A stretch of 64,000 nt of DNA from Pedobacter ginsengisoli (GTDB lineage Bacteria > Bacteroidota > Bacteroidia > Sphingobacteriales > Sphingobacteriaceae), in contig NZ_JASSYX010000001.1 of the NCBI RefSeq assembly GCF_030244015.1, positions 1,364,001 through 1,428,000 of the forward strand, in the 5' to 3' direction. Each line of letters starts with the position of its first letter. Position 1 is the stretch's first letter. This document shows, in pieces, positions 8,628 through 17,313 of this stretch. The notes under the pieces were generated by a model that was given only the letters and a program-made list of their open reading frames with translations, was not told the DNA's origin and ran no database searches. A program made the translations under genes and the position numbers.

Positions 8628-9749
8628 CTAGACCCGTATGTATATTTTTCTTTTATCGAGGATATAACCGACCATCCAGCAGATCAGCATAAAGCAGATA
8701 GCAAAAAGTAGCGAGCCGACAGGACCTGGTGCGATCGCCTGAAAAAAGTTATTGTTAATGCGCCCGGTTACATTTGCGTTTGGAAATAATGTGTAGATGC
8801 TGATCAGGATTATTTCTGATAAAATATAGATAGCGAGCGGGTTTTTTCCTAAGACAGTAAAGAATCTTGTCCATTTAACAAAAGACAATACTTCTATTAA
8901 ATAAATCAGTGAACCGATGATCACCAGATCAAGTCCGCAGGTAAGCAACACAAAGGTACTTGTCCAAAGCTTTTTATTGATCGGAAACACTGGATTCAGA
9001 CATATTGCTATTAATATTAACAAAATGCCGGCCAGCAGCAATTTAGAAATCGTTTCAAATCCCTTACCTTTTTGCTGGATGAACTTTCCGGCATAATATC
9101 CAACGATCACGTTTACACAGGCAGGTATGGTACTTAATATTCCTTCGGGATCAAAGGCGATGCCTTCGCCATGATACAAGTGCTTGTCACCTAGGATATA
9201 GAGATCAAGGAACTGTCCTGCATTGCCAGTCATGCTGAATGGGTCTGCGGGGCTGCCAAATAATAACAATACTATCCAGTATCCAGCTAAAAAAAATAAC
9301 GAGATCAGGACGACGGTTCTTGTGCTCAAATAGTGGATCAAAAGCGAGGCTATGCCATAACAAAGTGCTATTCGCTGGAGTACCCCCATGATACGTGTAT
9401 TCCCGATAGGAGATAGGCTGAAGCTCCCATCTACTCCATGGCGGAAAAAAGGGAACCAGTACATCAGGTATCCAAGGAAAAAAATGAGCAATGTGCGTTT
9501 AAATATTTTTAAAAGCACGTCTGAATTTTGCATTTGTGCAAATTTTTCCATTGAAAAACTCATCGCATTTCCCACAGCGAACAGGAATGAGGGAAATACA
9601 AGGTCGGTTGGTGTAAAGCCGTGCCATGCTGCATGCTGCAGAATAGCAAATGGCTCTGCGCCGCTGCCGGGAGTATTGACAATGATCATAAAACAAATAG
9701 TCATACCCCGAAAGACATCAAGTGATAAAAAACGTTGTGGCAGGTTCAT
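8628..9749 (-). CDS. DUF5009 / heparan-glucosaminide acetyltransferase-like membrane protein
   Basis: A 373-residue integral membrane protein with about ten hydrophobic helices. It starts MNLPQRFLSLDVFRGMTICFMI, the hallmark RxxSLDxFRG opening of the NagX/HGSNAT-like family (DUF5009/DUF1624), and has HAAWHGFTPTDLVFPSFLF, which carries the conserved His region. Family members transfer acetyl groups across the membrane to amino sugars such as glucosamine. In Bacteroidota they often sit among glycan-use genes, which fits here. It is divergent from the glycosidase at 10008 across a 258-base gap. Substrate not determinable. Confidence 0.85.
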   Translation of the reverse strand: MNLPQRFLSLDVFRGMTICFMIIVNTPGSGAEPFAILQHAAWHGFTPTDLVFPSFLFAVGNAMSFSMEKFAQMQNSDVLLKIFKRTLLIFFLGYLMYWFPFFRHGVDGSFSLSPIGNTRIMGVLQRIALCYGIASLLIHYLSTRTVVLISLFFLAGYWIVLLLFGSPADPFSMTGNAGQFLDLYILGDKHLYHGEGIAFDPEGILSTIPACVNVIVGYYAGKFIQQKGKGFETISKLLLAGILLILIAICLNPVFPINKKLWTSTFVLLTCGLDLVIIGSLIYLIEVLSFVKWTRFFTVLGKNPLAIYILSEIILISIYTLFPNANVTGRINNNFFQAIAPGPVGSLLFAICFMLICWMVGYILDKRKIYIRV

Positions 9750-10007
9750 TTGATTTTAGCTGAATGGTATCTTGGTTCTCAGTTAAAGTTAACATTATAT
9801 CATTCATTTTCCATTATGTCATGTTATTTATCTCCTTTGGGATTTAGGAAATAATGGCAGGTGCATTTGCGTAGGCCATCAGAAATGTCAGCAACCATTT
9901 CAATGTACTAATGAGATTACGACTAAAAGATAAATTCAACATCGTTACAAACGATAACAGGATCTTATTCATCATTTTATATAACTTTAATAAAGCATAC
10001 AAATTAT

Positions 10008-11423
10008 ATGATCTTAAGAAACAAGTGTTCATGGACGGTAACTGTAGCGATCCTATCTATTATGTCAGAATCTGCACTTTGCCAGAATAGATCAATTGCT
10101 TTGAACGTTAAAAATCCGCATTATTTTACATACAATGGCAAACCTACCGTTTTAATCACCTCCGGTGAGCATTATGGTGCAGTTTTAAATCTTGATTTTG
10201 ATTACATAACATACTTTAATGAATTAAAATCCAAGGGTTTAAATCTAACAAGGACATTTACAGGAGCATATGTTGAGCCTGTTGGTGCGTTTTCAATTAG
10301 CAACAATACACTGGCACCTGCATCGGGACGTTTTATTTGTCCCTGGAAGCGTAGCTCAATCCCAGGTTATCATGGCGGAGGAAACAAATTTGATCTCGGT
10401 AAATGGGATGATGCTTATTTTGCCAGGCTTAAGGATTTTGTTGCACAGGCACAAAAAAGAGGGATCATCGTTGAACTTACATTTTTTTGTCCTTTCTATG
10501 ATGAATCACAGTGGAAAATAAGCCCGATGAATACAGTCAATAATGTCAATGGTATCGGATCAATGTCAAGTAAATTCGTTTATACGCTGGATAAAAGCAA
10601 AGAACTGATATCAGTTCAAAAGGAAATGGTGCAGAAAATCGTTCATGAACTTAAAGAATACAAGAATCTTATCTATGAGATCTGTAATGAACCTTATTTT
10701 GGTGGAGTGACCCTAGAGTGGCAATACCACATCGCGGACATTATAAGAGAAACAGAAAAGGACTTTAAACATCCGCACCTGATCTCGCAAAACATTGCCA
10801 ATAATACACAGAAGATCAAAGACCCGCATGCTGCTGTTTCTGTATTCAACTTTCATTATGCAACACCGCCGGTAGCAGTGGTTGAAAATTATCACCTGAA
10901 CAAGGTTATTGGTGACAATGAAACGGGCTTTAAAGGCAACGCAGATGAGACATATAGAATGCAGGGCTGGTTATTTATAATGGCAGGAGGAGCACTTTAT
11001 AATAATCTGGATTATTCTTTTACCATTGAGAAAGAAGATGGGACTTATCAGTATCCTGCTACACAGCCCGGAGGCGGAAGTGTTATATTACGAGAGCAAC
11101 TCAGCTATTTAAGGCATTTTATTAATGGTTTTGATTTTATAAATATGCATCCGGATGTTTCCTTCATCACTGAGAAATTTTCAAAAAATGCTCAGATCCA
11201 AGCCCTTGCTGAAACAGGTAAACAATACGGTGTTTATATTTATGGGGATAAAAAGGCTGATCTGGAATTAAATCTTCCGGCAGGAACTTATCAGGTGGAA
11301 TGGACAAATACAACCACTGGCCTTAAGGAGAAGACCAAAGCACTTAAGCACAATGGAGGTGCGGCAAAGTTGACCATACCGAAATATAGCAGGGATATTG
11401 CGCTGAGTATTAAACGCATTTAA
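10008..11423 (+). CDS. Secreted cellulase-like TIM-barrel glycosidase
   Basis: A 471-residue protein with an N-terminal signal peptide (cleavage likely near ALCQ, ~25). Residues ~35-380 form a (beta/alpha)8 barrel of clan GH-A type. The probable acid/base is Glu228 in IYEICNEPYF and the probable nucleophile is Glu305 in VIGDNETG. A small C-terminal beta-domain (~385-471: YGVYIYGDKKADLELNLPAGTYQVEWTNT) is typical of family members that read the glycosidic chain through an added sandwich. I recognise the clan but not the GH family number; GH5-like or the DUF4038-related families are the closest guesses. It is the first gene of a plus-strand run continuing into the small ABC pair 44 bases later. 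Confidence 0.7.
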   Translation: MILRNKCSWTVTVAILSIMSESALCQNRSIALNVKNPHYFTYNGKPTVLITSGEHYGAVLNLDFDYITYFNELKSKGLNLTRTFTGAYVEPVGAFSISNNTLAPASGRFICPWKRSSIPGYHGGGNKFDLGKWDDAYFARLKDFVAQAQKRGIIVELTFFCPFYDESQWKISPMNTVNNVNGIGSMSSKFVYTLDKSKELISVQKEMVQKIVHELKEYKNLIYEICNEPYFGGVTLEWQYHIADIIRETEKDFKHPHLISQNIANNTQKIKDPHAAVSVFNFHYATPPVAVVENYHLNKVIGDNETGFKGNADETYRMQGWLFIMAGGALYNNLDYSFTIEKEDGTYQYPATQPGGGSVILREQLSYLRHFINGFDFINMHPDVSFITEKFSKNAQIQALAETGKQYGVYIYGDKKADLELNLPAGTYQVEWTNTTTGLKEKTKALKHNGGAAKLTIPKYSRDIALSIKRI

Positions 11424-11467
11424 AAACATACTTTAGAAAGAAGTATGCTCCAGGGGAAAAGCAAGAT

Positions 11468-11752
11468 ATGAGAATAATAAATGGACTGTGGGTCTTTTAT
11501 AGAAAACTGGTTATACCTTCTGCGGCATTATCGGTTTGTTTGGGTTTGATGATGGGTACGGGCATGAAAGTCATAGGTATGGCAGGGTTCTCTTATATTT
11601 TTATAACCCCTTTCTTTCATCTGATGATATATGATCTGACAAATCCAAAGGAATATTACTTTTATTATAACCTTGGCTTAAGCAAGCTGATGTTATGGTT
11701 TGCCACAGTTGTAACCAGCATAATCATAGGTTTAATACTAATGGCTATATGA
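11468..11752 (+). CDS. Small three-helix membrane protein, likely ABC partner
   Basis: A 94-residue hydrophobic protein with probable membrane helices at ~12-31, ~35-54 and ~72-93. Between helices 2 and 3 is the charged, aromatic stretch NPKEYYFYYNLGLSK. Its stop codon overlaps the start of the ABC ATPase (ATGA at 11749-11752), so the two are translationally coupled and almost certainly work together. It is far smaller than a normal ABC permease. The NLGLSK segment could be the coupling element to the ATPase (inference). No family recognised. Confidence 0.7.
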   Translation: MRIINGLWVFYRKLVIPSAALSVCLGLMMGTGMKVIGMAGFSYIFITPFFHLMIYDLTNPKEYYFYYNLGLSKLMLWFATVVTSIIIGLILMAI

Positions 11753-12423
11753 GTGGACTGCATGTAGACAGTGTAACCAAAAACTTTGGCTTAAGGCAGG
11801 TTTTAACAGATATATTTATTTCCTGCACAAAGGGGGAGATCATCGGACTCCTGGGTAGAAATGGTTCCGGGAAGTCTACTTTATTGAAAATTATATTTGG
11901 ATCCCTAAATGCTGACAATAAGTTTGTAAAGGTAAACGATAAGCATTTAAAAGGCTTATACAGCAATATTGATATCATTCACTATTTACCACAGGATAGC
12001 TTTCTCCCCAAGCACATTAAAGTAGAAGATATTATAAAAGTGTTCTGCAAAAAGCAACAAGCAATAAATCTGCTGGAACTTGAATTGGTCAGGCCACATC
12101 TTCGTAAAAGAAGTGCTGAGCTATCCGGAGGTGAGCAAAGGGTCATAGAGGTTTTAATTATGATTTATTCGGAAGCAGAGTATTTGTTATTTGACGAACC
12201 TTTTAACGGACTTGGTCCGCTGCATATAGAGATTATCAAAGATCTGATCAAAGCACATTCTGAGCGAAAAGGATTTATTATTACCGATCACGATTACCGC
12301 AATGTTCTGGATATCTCCACGGGGATCATTTTAATGCATGATGGCGGAACAAAAGTCATTAAGGATAAAAATGATTTAGTGCGGTGGGGGTATTTACCTT
12401 CAAGTTCGCTCAGCAACACATAA
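11749..12423 (+). CDS. ABC transporter ATP-binding protein
   Basis: A 224-residue ABC ATPase, starting at the ATG that overlaps the preceding stop. Walker A GRNGSGKST is at 36-44, the Q-loop Gln at ~82, the signature LSGGEQ at 125-130, Walker B YLLFDEP at 145-151 and the switch His at ~181 (TDHD). All catalytic parts are present. There is no full-size permease in the neighbourhood; the only partner in the operon is the 94-residue membrane protein. The transported or regulated substrate is unknown. A strong terminator follows at 12435. Confidence 0.92.
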   Translation: MSGLHVDSVTKNFGLRQVLTDIFISCTKGEIIGLLGRNGSGKSTLLKIIFGSLNADNKFVKVNDKHLKGLYSNIDIIHYLPQDSFLPKHIKVEDIIKVFCKKQQAINLLELELVRPHLRKRSAELSGGEQRVIEVLIMIYSEAEYLLFDEPFNGLGPLHIEIIKDLIKAHSERKGFIITDHDYRNVLDISTGIILMHDGGTKVIKDKNDLVRWGYLPSSSLSNT

Positions 12424-12434
12424 TGTTTCTAAAT

Positions 12435-12470
12435 TGCAAAGAGACCGCATAGTCTCTTTGCATTGTTTTA
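12435..12470 (+). terminator. Terminator of the small ABC operon
   Basis: An 11-bp perfect stem (TGCAAAGAGAC at 12435-12445 with GTCTCTTTGCA at 12452-12462) is followed by a T-rich run. It lies 12 bases after the ATPase stop. Confidence 0.88.
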
Positions 12471-12493
12471 GTTTTGGAGCAAACTAAAAGCAG

Positions 12494-12718
12494 ATGTCAA
12501 AAACAAAACTTACCATCAATAACAACGGTTCGGTCAAAATAGAAGGCGATTTCGAGATTGTCGATAAAAGCGGAAATGTCTATGGCCTACAGGGGAGGAA
12601 CGTACTTTCCATATGCCGTTGCGGGTTGTCAAAGAATAAACCGTTTTGCGACGGTTCTCATAATGGGCATTTTGAGCATGAAGCTGTCGCATTTGATCTC
12701 CCTCCAAAAAAGGTGTAG
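12494..12718 (+). CDS. CDGSH iron-sulfur domain protein
   Basis: A 74-residue protein containing one mitoNEET-type CDGSH finger: Cys41, Cys43, Cys52 and His56 in CRCGLSKNKPFCDGSH, the 3Cys-1His ligand set for a [2Fe-2S] cluster. It has no signal peptide, so it is cytoplasmic. Bacterial single-CDGSH proteins are thought to handle electrons or Fe-S clusters; the partner here is unknown. It begins 24 bases after a terminator, so it has its own promoter. Confidence 0.93.
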   Translation: MSKTKLTINNNGSVKIEGDFEIVDKSGNVYGLQGRNVLSICRCGLSKNKPFCDGSHNGHFEHEAVAFDLPPKKV

Positions 12719-12772
12719 TTGGTTAATAAGGGGGGCTGTATGCCCATATATCCCTTCTAAGTAGACGATATC

Positions 12773-13150
12773 ATGATCCTGGATTATTTATTTACTTTGC
12801 TGCATTTGATCATCATTGGCTTCAATTTGCTGGGGTGGATATGGCGATCGACCAGGAAACTGCACCTTATATTTGTTTTACTGACTGCCGCCTCATGGTT
12901 GTTACTTGGAATCTGGTATGGAATAGGTTATTGTCCAATTACAGACTGGCAGTGGCAAATCAAGGAGACGCTTGGTGAAACCAATCTGCCAAATTCTTTT
13001 ATCAAATATTTTGTGGATAAGCTTACTCGCAGCGATATTTCATCTGACCTGATAGACGCTGTAACAGCAATATTCTTTGCGATTGCAGCGGCCTTATCAG
13101 TATATCTCAATTTTTTTAAGAAAAATCAGCAGAAACATAGGCCCAATTAA
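12773..13150 (+). CDS. DUF2784 membrane protein
   Basis: A 125-residue protein with about four hydrophobic segments (~5-25, 30-50, 95-115 plus a weaker one) and the family-typical GIGYCPITDWQWQIKETLG loop at ~50-68. It matches DUF2784, a small inner-membrane family of unknown function. Its C-terminus is basic (KKNQQKHRPN). It follows the CDGSH gene after 54 bases on the same strand and may share its transcript. Confidence 0.82.
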   Translation: MILDYLFTLLHLIIIGFNLLGWIWRSTRKLHLIFVLLTAASWLLLGIWYGIGYCPITDWQWQIKETLGETNLPNSFIKYFVDKLTRSDISSDLIDAVTAIFFAIAAALSVYLNFFKKNQQKHRPN

Positions 13151-13227
13151 TCTTATCCCTCATAAAAATTCAAATTTAGCGAGTAGTGGTTCTTTTTGCT
13201 TATAAGCAAATTCTTAAATTGTCCGGT

Positions 13228-13763
13228 ATGAAAATCTATGCCGAAACTGACCGGATTATAATGAGAGAGATCGTTATGGAAGATGCAGCTGCTATGTTCG
13301 AAATGGACAGTGACCCGGAAGTACATCGTTATTTATATAAAACCCCGATCCGGAGCATTGAGGAGACTATCAGTAGTATCAACTACATCAGACAGCAGTA
13401 TATCGATTATGGTATCGGCAGGTGGGCAATTATAGATAAAAAAACAGATCAGTTTGCCGGATGGGGCGGTCTAAATTCCGCACGGATGAGGTAAACGGAC
13501 ATACCAACTTTCATGATGTAGGATACAGGTTGCTGAGAAAATTCTGGGGACAGGGTCTTGCCACAGAATCCGCAAAAACGACTTTAAAATATGCATTTGA
13601 GGAGCTTGATCTCCCAGCGGTTTATGCGCTTGCAGATATTGAAAATAAAGCCTCTACAAATGCATTGTTAAAATCAGGCCTCAAAATCACAGCTCAGATC
13701 GAGCACGATGGTCTCAAATGCGACTGGTTTGAAATAAAACAGGAAGATTGGCTTGTCAGATGA
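13228..13763 (+). pseudogene. GNAT acetyltransferase with a single-base frameshift
   Basis: Two overlapping frames together make one RimJ/RimL-type GNAT. The first (from MKIYAETDRIIMRE at 13228) runs to FAGWGGLN and then into a stop at 13492-13494. The second continues the protein as KFRTDEVNGH...VGYRLLRKFWGQGLATESAK, with the acetyl-CoA loop, and ends at 13763. The switch falls at the A-run 13473-13475, where one extra A would restore GGLKFRTDE. Either the gene is newly inactivated or the deposited sequence has a homopolymer error. The rest of the protein is well kept (CoA loop, ENKASTNALLKSG tail), which favours a recent event or an error. Confidence 0.8.
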
Positions 13764-13887
13764 AATAAACAACAAATTTATTGTTTTCAAATTTAACCGA
13801 ATGTATTCTGTCTTTCATTCTATTTAAAGCATACCGTTTTGTATATTTAAAACAGTTTACGGACAAAAACTTACCTGCTTTATTAAA

Positions 13888-14952
13888 ATGGAAAGAAGAA
13901 AATTCCTTCAGCTGGGCGCAGGCCTGACCGCTGCAACCATCTTAACCCCAGCTTTAATGGTGCAAGCCAACACGCATGGTACCTATAATAAATTGCCAAA
14001 GTGGCGCGGCTTCAATTTGCTCGAAAAATTCAATTTGGAAGTTAATCAGCCCTTCAAAGAGGAAGACTTTAAAATGATGGCCGAATGGGGTTTTGATTTT
14101 GCCAGGTTACCCATGTCCTATCACTGCTGGTCAAAACCCAGTGACTGGCTACAAATGGATGAAACAGTTTTAAAAGACATTGACCAAGCGATAGAATTCG
14201 GTGCCAAATACAAGATCCATGTTAACCTTAACCTGCATCGTATTCCGGGTTATTGCGTCAACGCACCTGCTGAGCCGCTCAACTTGTGGAAAGATGAAAA
14301 AGCACTGGAAGCAGCAGCTTTCCACTGGCAGCACTTTGCAAAAAGATATAAAGGGATCAGCAGTAATAAATTAAGTTTTGATCTGATCAATGAGCCTTCC
14401 CAGGTCGAAGAACCTGATTACGTAAGGGTCATTACCCGGATTATCAATGCCATCCGCAAAGAGGACTCTAAGAGGTTAATTGTAATTGATGGCCTTCAAT
14501 ATGGAACTAAACCCGTTTTCGGAGCAGCAAAACTGAATGTTGGCCAAAGCACCAGAGGTTACGGACCAATGCAGGTGAGCCATTATAAGGCTTCATGGGT
14601 TAAAGCGGATTGGGGTGTTCCGACCTGGCCTTTAAATGCCGACGGCAACGACCGGTGGGATAAGGACAGACTAAAAAGAGAGATATTTGATCCCTGGAAA
14701 AAGCTCGCTGACCAAGGTGTTGGTGTTCATGTAGGCGAGTGGGGAGCATATCACCATACGCCGCACGATGTGGCGCTTGCCTGGATGAAAGACAACCTGG
14801 AGATATTTAAAGAAAATGGCTGGGGCTGGTCCCTATGGAATTTAAGAGGGACCTTTGGAATTCTTGACAGTGAACGGAAGGACGTTGAATACGAGTTGTA
14901 TAAAGGCCATAAACTGGACCGGAAAATGCTTAAACTGCTGCAGCAATATTAG
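13888..14952 (+). CDS. Glycoside hydrolase family 5 (cellulase-type), Tat-like signal
   Basis: A 354-residue enzyme with N-terminal MERRKFLQLGAG, a twin-Arg-like signal (RRKFLQ) with a hydrophobic segment to ~27. The barrel carries the GH5 marks: RLPMSYHCW near 73-81, NLNLHR at ~113-118, acid/base Glu169 in LINEPSQ and nucleophile Glu284 in VHVGEWGAY. It acts outside the cytoplasm on beta-linked polysaccharide; the exact substrate (glucan, mannan or other) is not readable. It is transcribed alone. Confidence 0.9.
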   Translation: MERRKFLQLGAGLTAATILTPALMVQANTHGTYNKLPKWRGFNLLEKFNLEVNQPFKEEDFKMMAEWGFDFARLPMSYHCWSKPSDWLQMDETVLKDIDQAIEFGAKYKIHVNLNLHRIPGYCVNAPAEPLNLWKDEKALEAAAFHWQHFAKRYKGISSNKLSFDLINEPSQVEEPDYVRVITRIINAIRKEDSKRLIVIDGLQYGTKPVFGAAKLNVGQSTRGYGPMQVSHYKASWVKADWGVPTWPLNADGNDRWDKDRLKREIFDPWKKLADQGVGVHVGEWGAYHHTPHDVALAWMKDNLEIFKENGWGWSLWNLRGTFGILDSERKDVEYELYKGHKLDRKMLKLLQQY

Positions 14953-14981
14953 TGGCGGTCTACTATTGGCCTTCCCGCCAT

Positions 14982-15431
14982 TTACTGTATTTGCGGATAG
15001 TCAACCCTTGACCAGGTTTCGTTGTAGTGCCCCTTGACCGCTTGACCGTTTTCGTCCTTCGCATCAAAAGAACCCTTTGTTATCATGACATTTCCGTTGA
15101 GTGAATATTTGATCTCATAGGTTTTACCAATCATGGGCTTATTTAAAGCGTTCACCAGCGTTTCAGAATAAATACTGTCGTTTAGTACTTTAAACTTCCC
15201 ATTCATAGTTTTTGCAGATCTTTCAGCTGTAAGGACGTATCCTTCAAAGTTACCTTCATGAAGCACTTTAAGTTGAACTACCTTTGGCTTTCCTGAGCTA
15301 CGGCCGTAATCAAATGCTATAAGTTGCCAGGTGCCGTCCAGCGGAGAATTATCCTGCTGTTCTGTTTTAAAAGCAAAGACTGTGAGAAGCACAACTGTGG
15401 TCACTGTCAGGAGCGTTAATTTAGTTTTCAT
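14982..15431 (-). CDS. Small secreted beta-rich protein (DUF4488-like)
   Basis: A 149-residue protein with signal peptide MKTKLTLLTVTTVVLLTVFAF. The mature part begins PLDGTWQLIAFDYG and ends GHYNETWSRVDY, a pattern of small lipocalin-like proteins in Bacteroidota (DUF4488 or a near relative; by eye). Such proteins have no known function. It converges with the GH5 gene, with only 29 bases between stops. Confidence 0.6.
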   Translation of the reverse strand: MKTKLTLLTVTTVVLLTVFAFKTEQQDNSPLDGTWQLIAFDYGRSSGKPKVVQLKVLHEGNFEGYVLTAERSAKTMNGKFKVLNDSIYSETLVNALNKPMIGKTYEIKYSLNGNVMITKGSFDAKDENGQAVKGHYNETWSRVDYPQIQ

Positions 15432-15521
15432 ACAAGTTCGGTTTTATTCCATACAATATAGCTATTTGTTTAGAATTCTCATTGTCAATCTTGCTTAGCC
15501 AAATGATTCAGCACCGAACCT

Positions 15522-16112
15522 TCATACCTGCCGCCTGTATGTCCGTTTCCAGATCATGTACCAGGATTTATTCCTTGGATAGCTGCGATGTGAGGTAGCA
15601 TTGTTGCAAATCATAGCGACCAGGAACAAAATCATCACTCCTGTAAGCACCGGACTCAATATATAGAAATATCCAAGTGCCTGAATTTTGGCTGAGCCAA
15701 TATTGGCAATGAGTGCAGTAGCACCTCCTGGGGGATGCAGCGTTTTCGTAATTTGCATGAGCACAATGGCGATCGACACAGACAGCGCCGATGTTAGCCA
15801 CACTTCGCCAGGAATCAGCTTGTTAACAGTTACTCCGACGAAAGCACATACCAGGTGGCCGCCTATGAGGTTACGCGGCTGTGACAACGGACTGTTTATG
15901 GCACCATAGACCAGTACGGAAGAAGCCCCAAATGATCCGATCAGAAAAAGATTGTCAAATGCAGTAAGGTGATAGCTATTTAAAAAGCCGATGATACCAA
16001 TGCCAAGAAAAGTACCTATAAATGTCCAAAGGTGCTCTTTGAAATCGATAAGTGTCTCCTTATACATGATATATCTGGCCTTCCGGACATGCCGTCTGAT
16101 TCTCTTTTTCAT
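15522..16112 (-). CDS. HPP family membrane protein
   Basis: About 196 residues from the chosen start MKKRIRRHVRK (16112); MYKETLID at 16067 is an alternative and the upstream ATG at 16217 would run into the divergent gene. Four or so membrane helices are seen, and the family name motif is present in TKTLHPPGGATALIAN. Bacterial HPP proteins include nitrite carriers of plastids and cyanobacteria, but in Bacteroidota the role is unproved. It is divergent from the PhnA-like gene. Confidence 0.85.
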   Translation of the reverse strand: MKKRIRRHVRKARYIMYKETLIDFKEHLWTFIGTFLGIGIIGFLNSYHLTAFDNLFLIGSFGASSVLVYGAINSPLSQPRNLIGGHLVCAFVGVTVNKLIPGEVWLTSALSVSIAIVLMQITKTLHPPGGATALIANIGSAKIQALGYFYILSPVLTGVMILFLVAMICNNATSHRSYPRNKSWYMIWKRTYRRQV

Positions 16113-16199
16113 GGATGGGCACAAAAATAGTATAATCCGCCAAAACTTCGATGCGATGCGCAATTTGTTTGTATATTCGCCGCCATTACCAAATACGAT

Positions 16200-16781
16200 A
16201 TGAAACTGGAAGAACATCTGTTTAATAGAAGTGACAGCAAATGTGAATTGTGCACATCAACGGACAGCCTTAGTGTTTATGAGGTGCCACCTAAAACACA
16301 AAACACTGCTGAAGAGTGTGTGCTTGTGTGTAGTAAATGTTTGGCGCAAATCGAGAAGAAAGAAACGCTGGACAATAAGCATTGGGCCTGCCTGAATGCA
16401 AGCATGTGGAGTGAAGTTCCCGGGGTACAAGTGCTAAGCTGGCGAATGTTAAACAGGCTCAGACATGAGAGTTGGGCTATCGATAATCTAGATATGATGT
16501 ACTTGGATGATGATATGCTCTCCTGGGCTAAAGCTACAGGCGACCATGAGAACGACTCTGCAGTAGAATTTCACAAAGACGCCAATAATAATATATTGGA
16601 AAATGGAGATACAGTGGTACTGGTGAAAACGTTGGACGTCAAGGGCTCAAGCCTGAGCGCCAAACTAGGTACAGTAGTAAAAAATATTAAGCTTGTTGAT
16701 GACAATAAGGAACAGATTGAAGGCAGGATAGAGGGACAGCTGATTGTAATCCTAACTAAGTATGTCCGTAAACAAAGTTAG
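16200..16781 (+). CDS. phnA: PhnA domain protein (YjdM-like)
   Basis: A 193-residue cytoplasmic protein. The N-terminus has a zinc-ribbon layout (CELC at 15-18, CSKC at ~44-47), a middle linker, and a C-terminal ~60-residue PhnA/SH3-like domain (GDTVVLVKTLDVKGSS...KLGTVVKNIKLVDD...IEGQLIVILTKYVRK). It is named after the alkylphosphonate locus of E. coli, but the protein is not needed for C-P bond cleavage and its function is unknown. No other phn gene is nearby. Confidence 0.88.
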   Translation: MKLEEHLFNRSDSKCELCTSTDSLSVYEVPPKTQNTAEECVLVCSKCLAQIEKKETLDNKHWACLNASMWSEVPGVQVLSWRMLNRLRHESWAIDNLDMMYLDDDMLSWAKATGDHENDSAVEFHKDANNNILENGDTVVLVKTLDVKGSSLSAKLGTVVKNIKLVDDNKEQIEGRIEGQLIVILTKYVRKQS

Positions 16782-16838
16782 TAATTGAACAAACGCTACC
16801 GGAAAAATTCTTAAATTGAGAAAGATTTTATCCTTATC

Positions 16839-17309
16839 ATGAGCGTTATTGTATTGACTGTAAATGGCAGGAAGCACCGCCTGAATATCGATCCTGCAAC
16901 ACCATTGTTGTATGTACTTCGTAACCAGCTAGCCTTAAACGGCCCCAAATTTGGCTGCGGCATGCAGCAGTGTGGCGCCTGTATGGTGCTGATTGACGGC
17001 AAAGCGCAGTACAGCTGCACGATGCCAGTTTCTCTGGTGGAGAAAAAGTCAGTCATTACATTAGAAGGACTTGCATCAGCAGAAGATGTACTTCATCCGG
17101 TACAGCAAAGTTTTCTTGATGAACAAGCGGCCCAATGCGGATATTGTCTGAATGGTATGGTCATTTCGGCGGTTAGTTTACTCAATACTTCCACACATTT
17201 GGATGATCTGACCATTAGAAAAGGAATGCAGCATGTGCTTTGCCGCTGCGGTTCCCAGGCAAGGGTATTGCGTGCAATAAAACGTGCTGCAAGTGCTTCA
17301 GATAAATAA
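16839..17309 (+). CDS. (2Fe-2S) subunit of a molybdenum hydroxylase (IorA-like)
   Basis: A 156-residue electron-transfer subunit of the xanthine oxidase family. The N-terminal plant-type ferredoxin cluster is in FGCGMQQCGACMVLIDGKAQ plus a downstream YSC; the C-terminal helical cluster is in QCGYCLNGM and LCRCGS. It matches small subunits of isoquinoline 1-oxidoreductase and aldehyde-dehydrogenase type enzymes. It has no signal of its own and would be exported folded with the large subunit, whose gene follows after 4 bases. Confidence 0.92.
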   Translation: MSVIVLTVNGRKHRLNIDPATPLLYVLRNQLALNGPKFGCGMQQCGACMVLIDGKAQYSCTMPVSLVEKKSVITLEGLASAEDVLHPVQQSFLDEQAAQCGYCLNGMVISAVSLLNTSTHLDDLTIRKGMQHVLCRCGSQARVLRAIKRAASASDK

Positions 17310-17313
17310 TACG

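Noticed and set aside
15522..16217. Longer HPP start at 16217
   Set aside because: It would overlap the start of the divergent PhnA-like gene, and the extra residues are basic and unlike the family.
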